From contig QANU01084201.1 in NCBI GenBank assembly GCA_003254905.1, positions 22,807 to 86,806 on the forward strand: 64,000 bases of DNA, read 5' to 3'. This DNA is from Nissolia schottii (Eukaryota > Streptophyta > Magnoliopsida > Fabales > Fabaceae). Shown in pieces: positions 47,450 through 59,586 of this stretch (position 1 is its first letter; each line of letters opens with the position of its first letter). Below the pieces are notes generated by a model. It saw nothing but the letters and a program-made list of their open reading frames with translations, did no database searches and had not been told where the DNA came from. Both the position numbers and the translations under genes were made by a program.

Positions 47450-50340
47450 GTTACTGTTCCATCTTGTAAGTTTAGAATCCACTGTCGGACTCAGTTTCCC
47501 CCCTCTCTCACTGCCTTAATTAAAAAAAAAAAAGATAAATTTATTTATATTCCATTTGTTAAAAGGTTAAAACAAACAATACACCAATAATTGGAACAAG
47601 TATCCTAAGTTACGTTTCATCTAGTCTAGTCTCTCTAGTAACTAAAGTGATAGCCCACCACAATTTGAACACTAATTTGCCATTGCAATGAAAATTACAG
47701 TAGGCACTGTGATGGACTCTCTTGTCCCTAGGGAAAAAACTATATCCAAATCACTGCTCATTGGTCAAATTGACAAAAAGATCATAATTTCTTTTTCTTT
47801 TTCTTTTTTAGTTTTTTGCTTGCACCATCATTAATTGAATAGGCCCCGTTAATGGTTTAAAAAAAATTAAGAAAATTGCTCGTCAAACTTACCTTATAAG
47901 TAAATATTAACTTATATATTTTGATTAATGACATTTAATATGTTATTTTTTATTTTATCTCATAAAATATCAACTATTTTTTATTAAGATATGGATAAAT
48001 TAATTTTTAAACACATAATTTATATATCCTAAACATTAAAAAAAAAACAGACCTATACGAAAAACGTAAATTAAGGAAATTGACTGTTTTGCATCATTTA
48101 GTATTAGTAATGGCCAATAAAAATGTTGAAAATTCGTACTGTCCGCAAATTCATTCATTTGTATTTCGTACCACACAAGTTAGGTCCTATAATTACGCTT
48201 TGATCCCCCACCCCCACCCTAAAACCATAGGCAACCTTTATGAGAAATACAACCACGGAAATTAGTTTGGTCCAATCGAAAGACCAGAATGGCATGTTCT
48301 CCTCCCTCCTATAATGCATAATTGTAGCAGTTAGTAATATTTATGAGTAATAAATATATACACAAATTGAAAAATGCAAGCGCGGGGGAGAGAAAAAACA
48401 GAAATAAATGGGAAATGAGGGAAAAGAGCAATAAATTTATTTTTAATGGAGGATTTTTAAGTTTTTATATATATATATACACACACACGTGCGCACACAA
48501 CAAGTTTTACTTTAATTTTATCATTAGAATAAAATAGTGGGACAAAGAGAGAGAATATTTAATCTCTCTAAATTGGGACGAAGATCACTTATCAAACTTT
48601 TAATATTTAATTGACACATGACATAACATGTGAAATAAGATATTGAACACATTTATTGTAATCCAAAGTTGAGACCAAAGTTAATACCTTCTATTTAACA
48701 GCAGGGTCTCATGTTTAGGACAATTTTACTTTTATGATCCATGGCTCACAAATGTTAATATGACATGCAGCAAAATTTAAAATGGAATTAAAATTGGATC
48801 TTGTCATTGGATGGAGATGCTCTAAGAACTTGTCAAGGAAGTAAAATAAGAAAAAATTGAAGGTTTTTAATATATTTAATGCATTAGACATTTCACAAAC
48901 TTAGATGTTTTTTACACGACCATGGTGTCTATTGATATGGGTCCAATGACTAATTTGACTAAACCCTTCACTAGCTTTTGATGCTGCTTCATATCCTAAG
49001 TTAATCATCGAACTCCTAGCATTTAATTAAAAGAGGATGAGCTAATTTCCCTCAACCATACCTCTCGAGTTAACTTAGAGTTTGTTTGGTTTATATTTTT
49101 ATATCTTATTTTTACTCTATTTCTCATTTTTAAAGATTTTGCAAAAAAATAGTGAAAATAAAAAAAAATTTATATTTATATTTATTATTTTTATTTATTT
49201 TTCGCAAAATCTTAAAGAAAAAACAAACATGCTGAAAACAAAGAATAAAAATGCAAATTAAATATACCTTTGTCTTTCTTTTCAATCAAGACTGCACTTG
49301 TTTATTTCCTTAACAAATGCCTTTGAAAAATTTGTTGCTTAAATTCATATTCTATTAATGGTTAATTTCTACATTAACAATATAAAATAAATTTACACTT
49401 TTATTTAATATTATCTCTATTTACTTTTGGATGTCAAATTTTAATTTAACATTTTGACTAAAATCAGTTGTTGTTTGATTAAATTAAAAAATATTAATTA
49501 TTACCTTTTCAACTATATTCTTATTTATTATGAATTTTTTATTATTACATTAATTGTATTATAATTTTTCATAACAATCTTTTCCCCTAATTAAAGGATA
49601 ATTTAGTCTAAGCTCTCAATGTTTTATTTAAGTATGTACAAATCAATTACTTCCTTAATCTGTGTGCATTTGCTAAAAATAACATATAAAATGAATTGAA
49701 GGAATATGTAAGAGGCTTCGGAGATAATTGATACAAGATTCAATCACTTTTTCTTACATAATATTCCCTCCATCAATTTTTTATTGTCATTTTTTTCACA
49801 AAAAATTATAGTTTAAAAAATTATTTAACGACGCTAAGCTTAAACAAGTAGTGTTATAATAATTTAATATCATTGAGAGCATAAAAGATTATTAAGGATA
49901 AACTTATAAAAAATATATTTAAATGATAAATAATTTGTGTATAAATTTTTGTTTACAATCTCATCATCGCTCCAAAACTAATGTCATTTCTATTAGTAAC
50001 TTATTTTAAGGTCGCAAAAAGAGGAAAATGGCATGTGATGTTGGTGTGCACGTGCATATGGGTTTTTAAGAGCTCAGCTTTTTTCACAGAGGAGCAGGCC
50101 CCCCCCCCCCTCTCACTCTCTCTCTCTCTCTTAATGCACGAGTTTCTAAGTTAGCACAGACAGTGAATAGAAGAAAGAAGGAAACAGATTCACACACATC
50201 AATAATACACGAAGGGAAGGGAAGAACCCCCCCATAAAAAAGGAGAAGAGAAGAGAAAAACAACCTCTCTCCCTTCCACTCTCTGTGTCTGTTCTTCTCA
50301 TGTTCTGTTTCTCTTCTGTTCATTCAGAGTTTCAGACACT
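47450..50340. other. AT-rich spacer upstream of the PRAF gene
   Basis: No gene. The last part (about 50210-50340) is C/T-rich like a plant 5' leader and may be an untranslated first exon of the PRAF gene. Confidence 0.4.
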
Positions 50341-50352
50341 TCACATACACAC

Positions 50353-50355
<3 letters not shown>

Positions 50356-50440
<85 letters not shown>
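50356..50440. repeat. Compound (AT)n(AG)n microsatellite ending at an N
   Basis: An AT run switches at about 50383 to an uninterrupted AG run up to 50440; base 50441 is N, so the true length is unknown. Confidence 0.97.
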
Positions 50441-50441
50441 N

Positions 50442-51055
50442 CTAAGGTTTTAGGCACTACAGGCTGCTTAGTGACATGCCTAGCGATTTGTTGATATCCT
50501 CCGACGACGATGCTGCCCACGATGATGCCGCCTCCAATGATGCATCCGATGATGCCTTCGATAATGATACCTTGAATTTAGGAGATTAGCTTTTTCTATT
50601 TGTGTTTTAGATTTTATGTATTTTTAACTTTCTTTTGAGCTTGGAGTTGTTAATCTTATTTTAATGAATTTTATTGTTCTTATTTTAATAAATTTGTGCC
50701 TTATTTTAATTTTTATTTCCTTTTGATGGATTTACATAGTTGAAGTTTGTTAATTAATAATAAATAAATAAGTACACATAATAAATTAATAAATAGGTGT
50801 AACAATTAGTATACACTTAATTAAATAATAATTAATAAATAATAAATATTAATTAATAAATTATTAGGTTCTTATGCATTATAGTTAGTAATAACTGACA
50901 ATACTATTATGGTCTAGGGTTTAGGTGAAAGCCCTAAACCCTTAAAAGTTTAAGGTATTACCGTTAGATTTAATTGACGCTAACAAACAAAATTACTGTC
51001 AATTCTGTCCAACCGTAATAAAATTAAATCCTTACCAAAATTCTTTCCGTCGTTG
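50442..51055. other. Region between microsatellite and PRAF leader
   Basis: Holds a short open frame (50478-50589, MPSDLLISSDDDAAHDDAAS and onward) of Asp/Ala-rich residues made from a GATGATGCC repeat. I do not recognise it; it may be the 3' scrap of a transposon ORF. The rest is AT-rich. Confidence 0.35.
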
Positions 51056-51132
51056 ATTTGTCTTAAATATGATAAAGATACTAATATGTCTTCTTTTCCC
51101 CTGATTGTAGGATGAGAGAAATTTGATTTGGT
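51056..51132 (+). repeat. 77-bp perfect copy of the PRAF intron 2/exon 3 junction
   Basis: Identical over 77 bases to 52474-52550, including the pyrimidine tract, the acceptor TTGTAG and the first 22 bases of exon 3. It lies 108 bp before the ATG at 51241, so it places a ready-made splice acceptor in the 5' leader. Confidence 0.97.
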
Positions 51133-51240
51133 GCCCTAATGATAAGGTTCCCCTTGTTGGGAAAACCAAGGGCTCCCCTCTGTTTCCCTTGTCTGCCACT
51201 CTCCTTTTCTCTTCCATGAAACTACATCGTCATCATGACA

Positions 51241-54200
51241 ATGGAGGAAGACTCATTAGCTTCAGTCCCATTTGACAGAGCTGTTGAACAGGTCACATTC
51301 ACATTTCACGATTCTTCATCCTCTTTCTCTTTTTACGCCAATTCTGTTTTCACGTTGTTGATGATATTTTGACTCAGCTTTCTCATTTTCTGTGGGAATG
51401 AAATCGTTCTTGGTTTCATGCCAAAGCAAGTTTTGTGTTACTTCCTTTCAATGGTGATTTTTCTTCTGCCAATACGCAGAAACTATGTAATGGGGAATGG
51501 GGGGGTGGGGGTTTCAACTTTTTATGTGGTTACTTTTTATACTTCAAAGTTTCGATTTTTTTTTTCCTCCCCCCTTCTTAGCTCGATGCATCTCTGGCAA
51601 TGAAAATTGGCTGAGTTTCTGACATATATCACTGGTTTCTATTTTATTGATGACCGGTTTTGCTTTATTCATTTGATTTTTCAACACACAGCTTCTCACA
51701 GCCCATGCTCCTTCAGGGTATCATCTCTCCAGTTTTAGTTTCAACTTCGAATACTCATTAGGATGGAATGAATCATCTTTTGAATTTTCTTAGACCCTAA
51801 GAATCTCTGGATCCATGTTAATGTGCTTATGATCTTAAATTGTTGTTTCCCGCTACTTGTTTTCTTCTGTATACATGCACACAGTCCTATGTCTGTATGG
51901 CTTCATTATGGAAGCCACACTTTTTAAGTGTTTGTTTTGAAATTGCCAACGATATACTGATATTTTGATTTTCAGTATTTTCCCTTTGTGCAATATTTTC
52001 TACCGTTTGTTTGTTTTTTCCTCCAACAAGAGGAATCGTGTTCCCTTTCTGCCTATAACTGAAGATTTGTTTTGGTTTTCTGTTCAGGCGATTGTATCTA
52101 TAAAGAAAGGCGCATATTTACTTAAGTGCGGTCGAAGAGGAAAGCCCAAGCTCTGCCCTTTCAGACTTTCCCCGGTATGCATATCTGCCATGGAAATTTA
52201 AATTTAGAGGCACCACAAAAATTATTGTGTTGCCTTTTCAGTCTCTCTCTATTCTCTCAAATGAAGCTTTTAATTGAGTTGGTCTTGAATGGAGTACGTT
52301 TTCCTTTTTCCTGAAATTTTGCATAATAGCATGATTTGATGGGGGAAAATCAATTGCTGTTTTCTGCTGAACATTTGTTATTGAAAATTATATTTGCTGT
52401 GGTGGTTTTGTCTTTTAACTGCTGCTACATCAATGGCACTAACATTAAATTCCCTATCTGTGAAATTTCATTTATTTGTCTTAAATATGATAAAGATACT
52501 AATATGTCTTCTTTTCCCCTGATTGTAGGATGAGAGAAATTTGATTTGGTACTCTGGGCAGCAGGAAAAGCATTTGCGACTGAGCGCAGTTACAAAGATT
52601 ATTCAAGGGCAGGGAAATGTATGTAACAAATATCCATGAGTACCTTCTTTGCTTGATGCATTGTCCACCTGAACCTGAAGGTTTGAAAGAGCAATGAAAA
52701 GAATTAAAAAAAATAATTATGTTTGGGTCTAATAAGTGGCTCACCGTGTTTCAGATAACGTCCCAGAGGCAAAATGAACACGAAAAGGAGTGCCATTCAT
52801 TTTCGCTAATCTATGCTAACGGCGAACGCTCTCTTGATCTGGTAATATTTGTCATTTAACACATGGCATATAACTGCATTTGTTTCCCTATATCCATAGT
52901 TTGAATTACTTATTCGTTTATGTTAAACTATAGATTTGCAAGGATAGAGCACAGGCTACTTCTTGGTTTGTTGGCTTGAGAGCTGTGATTTCTAGGTGCC
53001 AGAATCCTCGACCTTTCACTAGTTTAAGAAGCTGCAAAGGGGTGCAGAGTTGTGTCAGTAGTCCTGCAGGAATATTGCGAAGAAAGAAAAATCTTGGCCT
53101 TCTCGATGATACCACTCAATTCACTCAGGTTATATACATCTTCCATGTTGTTACTTTATCTATGCATAAAGAGTGAGAAATCAATCTCAAATTTGCTGGT
53201 TGATAATAATTTGGCGATTACTGAATGGTAAAATCTAAGTTTTCTTTGTTACCGAATAAAACTACAACGTTTGTTGTAGTTATCTTCAATTTACGACGAA
53301 CAATAAGGTTTTCATGTATTGACACAGTGAAAATGCTTCTTTCACCTCTGTTGTATTAACAATTATCAATTCCTCACTGTTTTGATGGGTGGGGAAAAGC
53401 AAAAAGTGAAAGAGATAGTCTTGCAGTTTTCGAAGATATCTCGTTTCAGAATATTCAGCTGAAAAAGGACATTTGATCTATTTTATTGAAGAAATTGTGG
53501 TCACTGTGACTAGTTTAGTTTCAATAGGTTTGTTGTCCTTGCACAGATATGTTGCTGTACATGTGGTTGAATTTCTGCAAACAGAGATTTTCGTTATTAG
53601 CATTATGTGTGGTCTTATCCTCTTACTTATCATTTTGGCTCTGAATATCAAAATCAAACCAATCATACTTGATGATAGAGAAAAACTCATATAATCAGTG
53701 AGATCTTTATTTCTGTGCCCAATATAAATAAATAAATAAATAATTTATTTTTTGTAGAAATGAAATGTGACTTTTACTTTTGTTATCATTTTGAAGGTAT
53801 ATAGCGTATGTGCAAGTCCTACTTTGTCACTTTCAGAAAGGTGCTTCTCCGATGGTCTGTCATATACATCCGATAAAATTTATTCATCGAAATCTTTCTT
53901 CTCCAGTGCTCATGGCATGATTGATAACTCGGTCCCAAGTTCTCCATATATTGATCCAGATATTCAAAGTTCGGTTGAATCAAAACGTGCTGACAAGGAG
54001 TACAAGAATTTGTCCTGCCAGTCTCTGATGCCTCCTACATCGCTGCTCGTAGGAAACAACAATGTATTGAAGGATGTAATGGTATGGGGTGGAGGGATTG
54101 GAGGTCTCGTTGGGATTGTAAATGAAAGGTTTGTCAACCAACATGGAATCTATTCTTTAGTTCCAAAGTTACTCGAATCCACTATGATGTTAGATGTACA

Positions 54201-57200
54201 AAATATAGCTTTAGGAGGAAAACACGCTGCATTGGTAACAAAACAAGGCGAAGTGTTCTGCTGGGGCGAAGGGAAGTGGGGAAGGCTGGGGCAAAAGATT
54301 GATATGGACATCAGCTCCCCCAAGATAGTTGATTCTCTTAATGGTATCCATGTAAAACATGTTGCTTGTGGCGAGTATCATACATGTGCTTTGACGGATT
54401 CCGGTGAAGTATATACATGGGGAAATGATGTTTGTTGCGCAGATTTGGTTAACGAAGGGAGAATGAGAAGTCAATGGATACCGCATAAGCTTTCTGGTCC
54501 TTTAGATGGCATTAGCATTTCAAGTGTTGCTTGTGGAGAATGGCACACTGCAATCGTCTCTAGTTGTGGGAGGTTGTTTACATATGGAGATGGTACGTTT
54601 GGAGTTCTTGGCCATGGGAATCTCCGAAGCATTTCTCAGCCGAAAGAAGTCGAATCCCTTAGTGGCCTAAAGGTGAAGTCTGTTGCTTGTGGTTCATGGC
54701 ACACGGCTGCAATTGTTGAAGTCATGGTTGACCGTTTTAGGTACAATACTCCTAGCGGTAAGCTGTTTACATGGGGCGATGGAGATGGAGGGAGACTTGG
54801 TCATGCTGATAACGGAAACAAGCTCGTGCCAACATGTGTTTCACACCTTGTTGACTATGATTTTGTTCAAGTATCATGTGGAAGAATGTTGACTCTAGCA
54901 CTTACTACAATGGGTAAAGTCTTTGCAATGGGGAGTGCAAAACATGGACAGCTGGGGAATCCGCATGCCAGGGATAGAGCAGTTATGGTTGAAGGACAGC
55001 TTAAGCAAGAGTTTGTTAAAGCGATATCATGCGGTTCGTATCATGTTGCCGTTTTGACTTCTGCAGGGAGTGTCTATACATGGGGCAAGGGTGAGAATGG
55101 TCAATTGGGGCTAGGTGATACTGATGACAGATACGTGCCTTCTTTTGTTGAGGCTCTTAGAGACAGGCAGGTAGATACTATTACTTGTGGCTCAAGCTTC
55201 ACGGCTGCAATCTGTTTGCACAAACCCGTATCAATCAGTGACCAGTCATCTTGTAGCGGTTGTAGGTTGCCGTTTGGGTTCACAAGGAAGAAGCATAACT
55301 GTTATGACTGCGGTCTCCTCTTCTGCCGCGCTTGCAGTGGTAAAAAAGTTATAAATGCGTCTCTTGCCCCAAGTAAGAGCAAGGCATTTCGTGTTTGTGA
55401 TCAGTGCTTCGACAGGCGTCAAGGAAGTGCCCATTCATCAATGACGTCGAAGTACAGAAGTTGCAACACACAACAGCTACACAAGCTCCCTGAACTGACT
55501 GAAGATAGAGGAGAAACAACTATGACACATGGTCCTCTCTTGACTATCGGCCAATCATGTTATAGGAAAAGCATGCCGAGCGGACGAAAGGACTGGAAAA
55601 GCCAACAAGAAATCCAGCAGCATTCGGAAGATAGTTCTTCTATGTTAGGTGGAATGCCACAGTGGGGACAAGTTCCATGCCCTGCTCTATTTAAAGTCAA
55701 TTGGAAAGAGCATTCAGTTGTGCATGTTTCTTCATCCAAAAACAAAGTAGCCACTGTTTCATCTGTGAATATAGAATCTACAGTATCCAACTTCCCCAAT
55801 GTTGAGACAGATACAACAAAGTCTGATAAGATGCTCATGGAAGAAATTCAAAGGCTGAGAGCTGAGGTAATGACTCCACTTGTTGGCACCCTGTATTGCT
55901 TTGGTTTTAGGCTTTTGAATGTGTTCACTTACACATGCTACTATTTCATTTCTTTGCATAGGCTAAGAGACTTGAAGAACTGTGTGAGCTCAAAAACCAG
56001 AAGATACAAGAGTGTCAACAGAAAATTGAGGAGAGTTGGTTTGTGGCGAAGGAGGAAGCTGCTAAGTGCAAGGCAGCAAAAGAGTTCATAAAAGCTTTGG
56101 GATTAAGGGTAAGTTCTTGATTTGATTTGGTTTATTCAGTTATTGTTATTGTTGTTAACTTAGGTAGAAGTTGGAATGCTTGAATTTCACCCACAAAGTG
56201 AGCAAAGGCTTAGTAGTTGTTGCTTGAATTTAAAAATGCCCCTAACATAATAGCACCAAAATAAGGGTATGAGATGTTACTTCAACTATGTAGTCTTTAT
56301 AATATTGCCTTACATTCCTTGTACAAAAGTAACTGATATGGTTATCATTATTGCAGATTCATACAATATCAGGAAAAGAAAATGCTGGACAAGAAGGAAA
56401 GGTTGATTTACATGAATGTGTGCCTAATTTGGCACCCATACATACAGATATCAATACCCCGAGAGACGGCAACGTTGACAGCCTATCTAATTCCCCTATA
56501 GTATTCTCAGACACATTAAAATCAAAATTTGGAAGAAGTATATTCCTCAAAAATGACAAAGTAATGGAGAATTCTGGCATGGCCAAGTCAGAACCTCAAC
56601 AAGACAGTGCCGAGAGCAAGAAGGTTGAATGGGTAGAGCAGTATGAGCCTGGCGTTTACATCACGTTCACAACCTTGCCTTGTGGGAAACAGGGCCTCAA
56701 GCGAGTCCAATTCAGGTAATGTTTATTTCGAGCTTGTGCTTGGCCAAAAATGAATTTAAATAGTGACGAACTGACGATGTTAGTCATATTAGTTGGAGTC
56801 CGGTAAACTTAAAACTTCTTATCCCGATGGTTCAGACAAAAAAATAATAATTGACACTTGATAGTCTTTATCCTCGCAAATCACTTACTGACTTTGAGAA
56901 GCACCAATCTAAACCATTCGGAAAATGTTGCAATTAGACCAAGGTGCTGTCTAATGGCTTGTATGTATGTGAGTGGTTTGCAAGTGTCATCATTGAAATT
57001 TGAATGTTACTGTCTGCTATTCTGCATGTCTAGTTACTCTAGTTAATATACATAACACGTAATTTCATTATAATATGTTGTGCTTCGTTCTGCTCTTCTT
57101 TAATCATAATTTTTATACTGTAGATGTCTTTCTTTGTATATTTCTTTATTCATGGAATATGGGATATGGTAGTTTCCTTGTTAGCTGATGTCAATGCAGA

Positions 57201-57348
57201 ATGCATCCTTGTGCCATACATAATCTCCACTGTGTCTGTGGTTTGCAGCCGGAAACGATTCTCTGAGAAGGAAGCCAAGCGATGGTGGGAAGAGAATCAA
57301 GCCATAGTCTACCATAAGTACGAGATTGAAGGGGTAGATAAACACTAG
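51241..57348 (+). CDS. PH-RCC1-FYVE-BRX protein (PRAF family)
   Basis: Nine exons with GT/AG borders: 51241-51291, 52088-52174, 52529-52618, 52755-52841, 52934-53128, 53797-55866, 55962-56108, 56357-56715, 57249-57348. They encode about 1061 residues. An in-frame ATG at 51235 would add two; an upstream stop is at 51217. Order: PH domain (about 15-125; AIVSIKKGAYLLKCGRRGKP, SFSLIYANGERSLDLICKDR), seven-bladed RCC1 repeats (about 265-640; repeated SCGxxHTxAxT and YTWGxGxxGxLG), FYVE zinc finger (about 645-715; CSGCRLPFGFTRKKHNCYDC), coiled coil (about 848-905; RLEELCELKNQKIQECQQKI) and C-terminal BRX domain (about 998-1052; VEWVEQYEPGVYITFTTLPC). Such plant proteins bind phosphoinositides on membranes and have been linked to Rab/ROP GTPase regulation and cell polarity. 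No frameshift seen. Exon 6 holds nearly all RCC1 and FYVE sequence. The leader contains a 77-bp duplicate of an internal splice junction. Confidence 0.93.
52474..52550 (+). repeat. Source copy of the 77-bp repeat (intron 2/exon 3)
   Basis: Spans the last 55 bases of intron 2 and first 22 of exon 3 of the PRAF gene. Since it encodes conserved PH-domain sequence (DERNLIW), this copy is the original and 51056-51132 the derivative. Confidence 0.95.
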
Positions 57349-57800
57349 GCAAAGTCATGTGAAAGGCTAATTTTTCCATTGACATTCATCTCTAGCAGTT
57401 TTCACTACGTAGATCCTTTGGTAGGTTGAGATGTTGGCTTTAGGCTCTAGATTGGAGGCTTGGTGCAAAGAAATGTGGAAGTTTTCTTGCATCAAATCAT
57501 ACTTTGTTGATGAGTATATCACGTGGCATTCCATCCTGTGTATAGTTACCAATAACAGAATGTCTCTTAATTTTCTCTATTCCATTTTTTTATAAAGGCT
57601 ATTTTTTTTTTTCCTTTGCATTAGTATTCGGATTCTATTACCGGTGAGATCGACTAATCCAGCTCGAAGTATTGTGAATACCATTCCCAATAAAGGTTTT
57701 TCCCTCTCCAAGTCTCAAACCTGAGACTCTTTTAGGAAGAGGATGAACTTGCCTACCACAACCATGTGTTGGTACTTCATAAAGGCTATTTCAAAAGAGA
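57349..57800. other. PRAF 3' UTR and spacer
   Basis: Non-coding after the TAG at 57346-57348. A repeat-like patch near 57640-57725 (CTCTCCAAGTCTCAAACCTG) resembles widespread low-copy repeats. Confidence 0.4.
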
Positions 57801-57807
57801 TATACTA

Positions 57808-57966
57808 CATGTATAACAAAAATGGACAACAATACATGGACAACGTACAAAATATAATACAAAATTGTTGTAGAATGCAACAATTATATGAGGTCCCTAT
57901 ACATTCACTCTTATTGTATTTTGTACGTTATACATGTATTGTTCACTTTTGTTGTTCATGTAGCAT
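57808..57966. mobile_element. Short foldback (MITE-like) element
   Basis: CATGTATAACAAAAATGGAC and GTACAAAATATAATACAA on the left oppose TTGTATTTTGTACGTTATAC and GTTCACTTTTGTTGTTCATG on the right as imperfect inverted repeats around a short centre. Confidence 0.6.
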
Positions 57967-58251
57967 AGTTGATTTCAAAATCTACCTCTGCCGTATCAAT
58001 TCCCTAGTATGGAATAAACAAAAGACATCATACAAGCAACATGCATCAAAATAGATTATGGTGATGTTCATCTATTCCACCATCATAAAAAAATTAGTGA
58101 TGAATTACCAACATTAAGAAAATAAAAATCAATTACATTACATTTAACTGATTGTCAAACTGGAGCATTTCTAGTATTTATAATAATAAGTATTATCATT
58201 TTTTTATCAATTTAATTTTGTTATCACTAAGTATCAAGTAGGGTTGTGCTC
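57967..58251. other. AT-rich spacer
   Basis: Nothing recognised. Confidence 0.4.
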
Positions 58252-58838
58252 GCTCTAAAACACCCTACCTAACTGTTTACCTGTACGTAGTAAACAAAGC
58301 TCACTAGGTTGTTGTCTACTCGGTCGGAATACCTTAGTCCATAGTTATCTTTTGAAAATAGCCGTTGCTCAAGAAAATATGGACCCATTTTAAACTTTTG
58401 CTTGTATCACATTAATAATAAAATAGAGCCATGCGTTGGAACAAAACAAATATAACAAAGCGGATAACATTATCATACTTAGAATCTGTAATATACATCC
58501 ATTGGGTCCACCATACAAGGTCACATCATTGTATACATAGTAAGTACAATATACATCACATACACATAAACTGTAATACTGAATACATAAGTCAGAGTAC
58601 ATCACATCAAACTACAAGGACTACTGGAATGCTACTCAGTAAGCCCTTGGCAAAATATAAACATCTATCTATCTCCTAGCCGCTCATGGCTCAGCTGGCG
58701 GCTCTTCTGCATCCTCAAAATAAGATTCATCATCTTCTGTACCTGAAGTCATAAAACAGTGGGGGATGAGAACGGTAGATTCTCAGTGGGAATAACCTTA
58801 GTTCCTGAGTCGTATATCAGATTATGTCGGACTTCAGN
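58252..58838 (-). mobile_element. 3' end of an LTR related to the 29.1-31.9 kb element
   Basis: AAAACACCCTACCTAACTG, CACTAGGTTGTTGTCTACT, GAAAATATGGACCCATTTTA and CAGTGGGAATAACCTTAG are the reverse-complement counterparts, in the same order, of the last 500 bases of the 29096-31938 element. It ends at an ambiguous base (58838) where the copia LTR begins. Confidence 0.7.
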
Positions 58839-58977
58839 GAGGAAAGGAAATTAAATTCTCAAATTTAATTGGAGCATGAAGCTCAATATATATACAATTC
58901 TTCTTAAATAGCTTGTAGCTCAAGCTACCTAACCAACATTAACAAACTTAACAAACTATTAACTAACTTAACTACCA

Positions 58978-59580
58978 CTATAACTTTACATGGAAACAAG
59001 TCCATTGCAAGGACTTGTGCATTCTGTTACCCCCCTCAAACTCGACATGTTGTTGACGTTGAATCAATGAAGATGCAGTCCCCTTATAAATGTTCAATAA
59101 GCCGAGTTTGTATAGCAAGAAATGGAAACAATTCAGAGACAGAGGCTTGGTAAGGATATCGGCTAACTGTAGCTTGGAAGGTATTGGTAGCATATTATGG
59201 AAACCACTTTGCACTTTGTCCCGAATCAAGTGGCAATCTAATTCTATGGGCTTGGTTCGCTCATGGAATGTTGGATTGCGAGCAATTTGCATTGTTGAAC
59301 TGCTGTCGCAATAAATGGCAGCTTTGTTAGATTGTGTAATGCCAAGATCAGTGAGCAAGTATGAGAGTCATTGGAGTTCACAAGTGACACCTGCTAAGGC
59401 CCTATGCTCTGCTTCATAGGATGATCTTGAGATTATTGCTTGTTTCTTAGATTTCCAGCTGACCAAAGAATCTCCAAGATAGACACAGAAACCTACGGTT
59501 GATCGTCATGTGTCCACACAGCCAGCCCAATCAGCATCACTGTCATGTGTCCACACAGCCAACCCAATCAACATCACTGT
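58978..59580 (-). pseudogene. Copia RNase H domain
   Basis: Minus-strand segments [20 protein letters not shown] and AEHRAL are followed by a stop and then AAIYCDSSSTMQIARNPTFH, ERTKPIELDCHLIRDKV and LADILTKPLS, the copia RNase H signature (S..S.SSEAEY.AL; D..SA..IA.NP..H.R.KHI..D.H..R). The usual YCDNQSA reads YCDSSST. A 37-bp tandem duplication (59505-59578) adds frame-disrupting sequence upstream. RNase H would degrade the RNA template. Confidence 0.88.
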
Positions 59581-59586
59581 ATGCTT

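Noticed and set aside
50285-50494. Arg-Glu repeat frame near the PRAF gene
   Set aside because: Runs through the (AG)n tract and an N; not coding.
53473-53694. 73-codon plus-strand frame with a transmembrane-like segment in PRAF intron 5
   Set aside because: It lies between exons with perfect GT/AG sites and conserved reading phase; it is intronic chance sequence.
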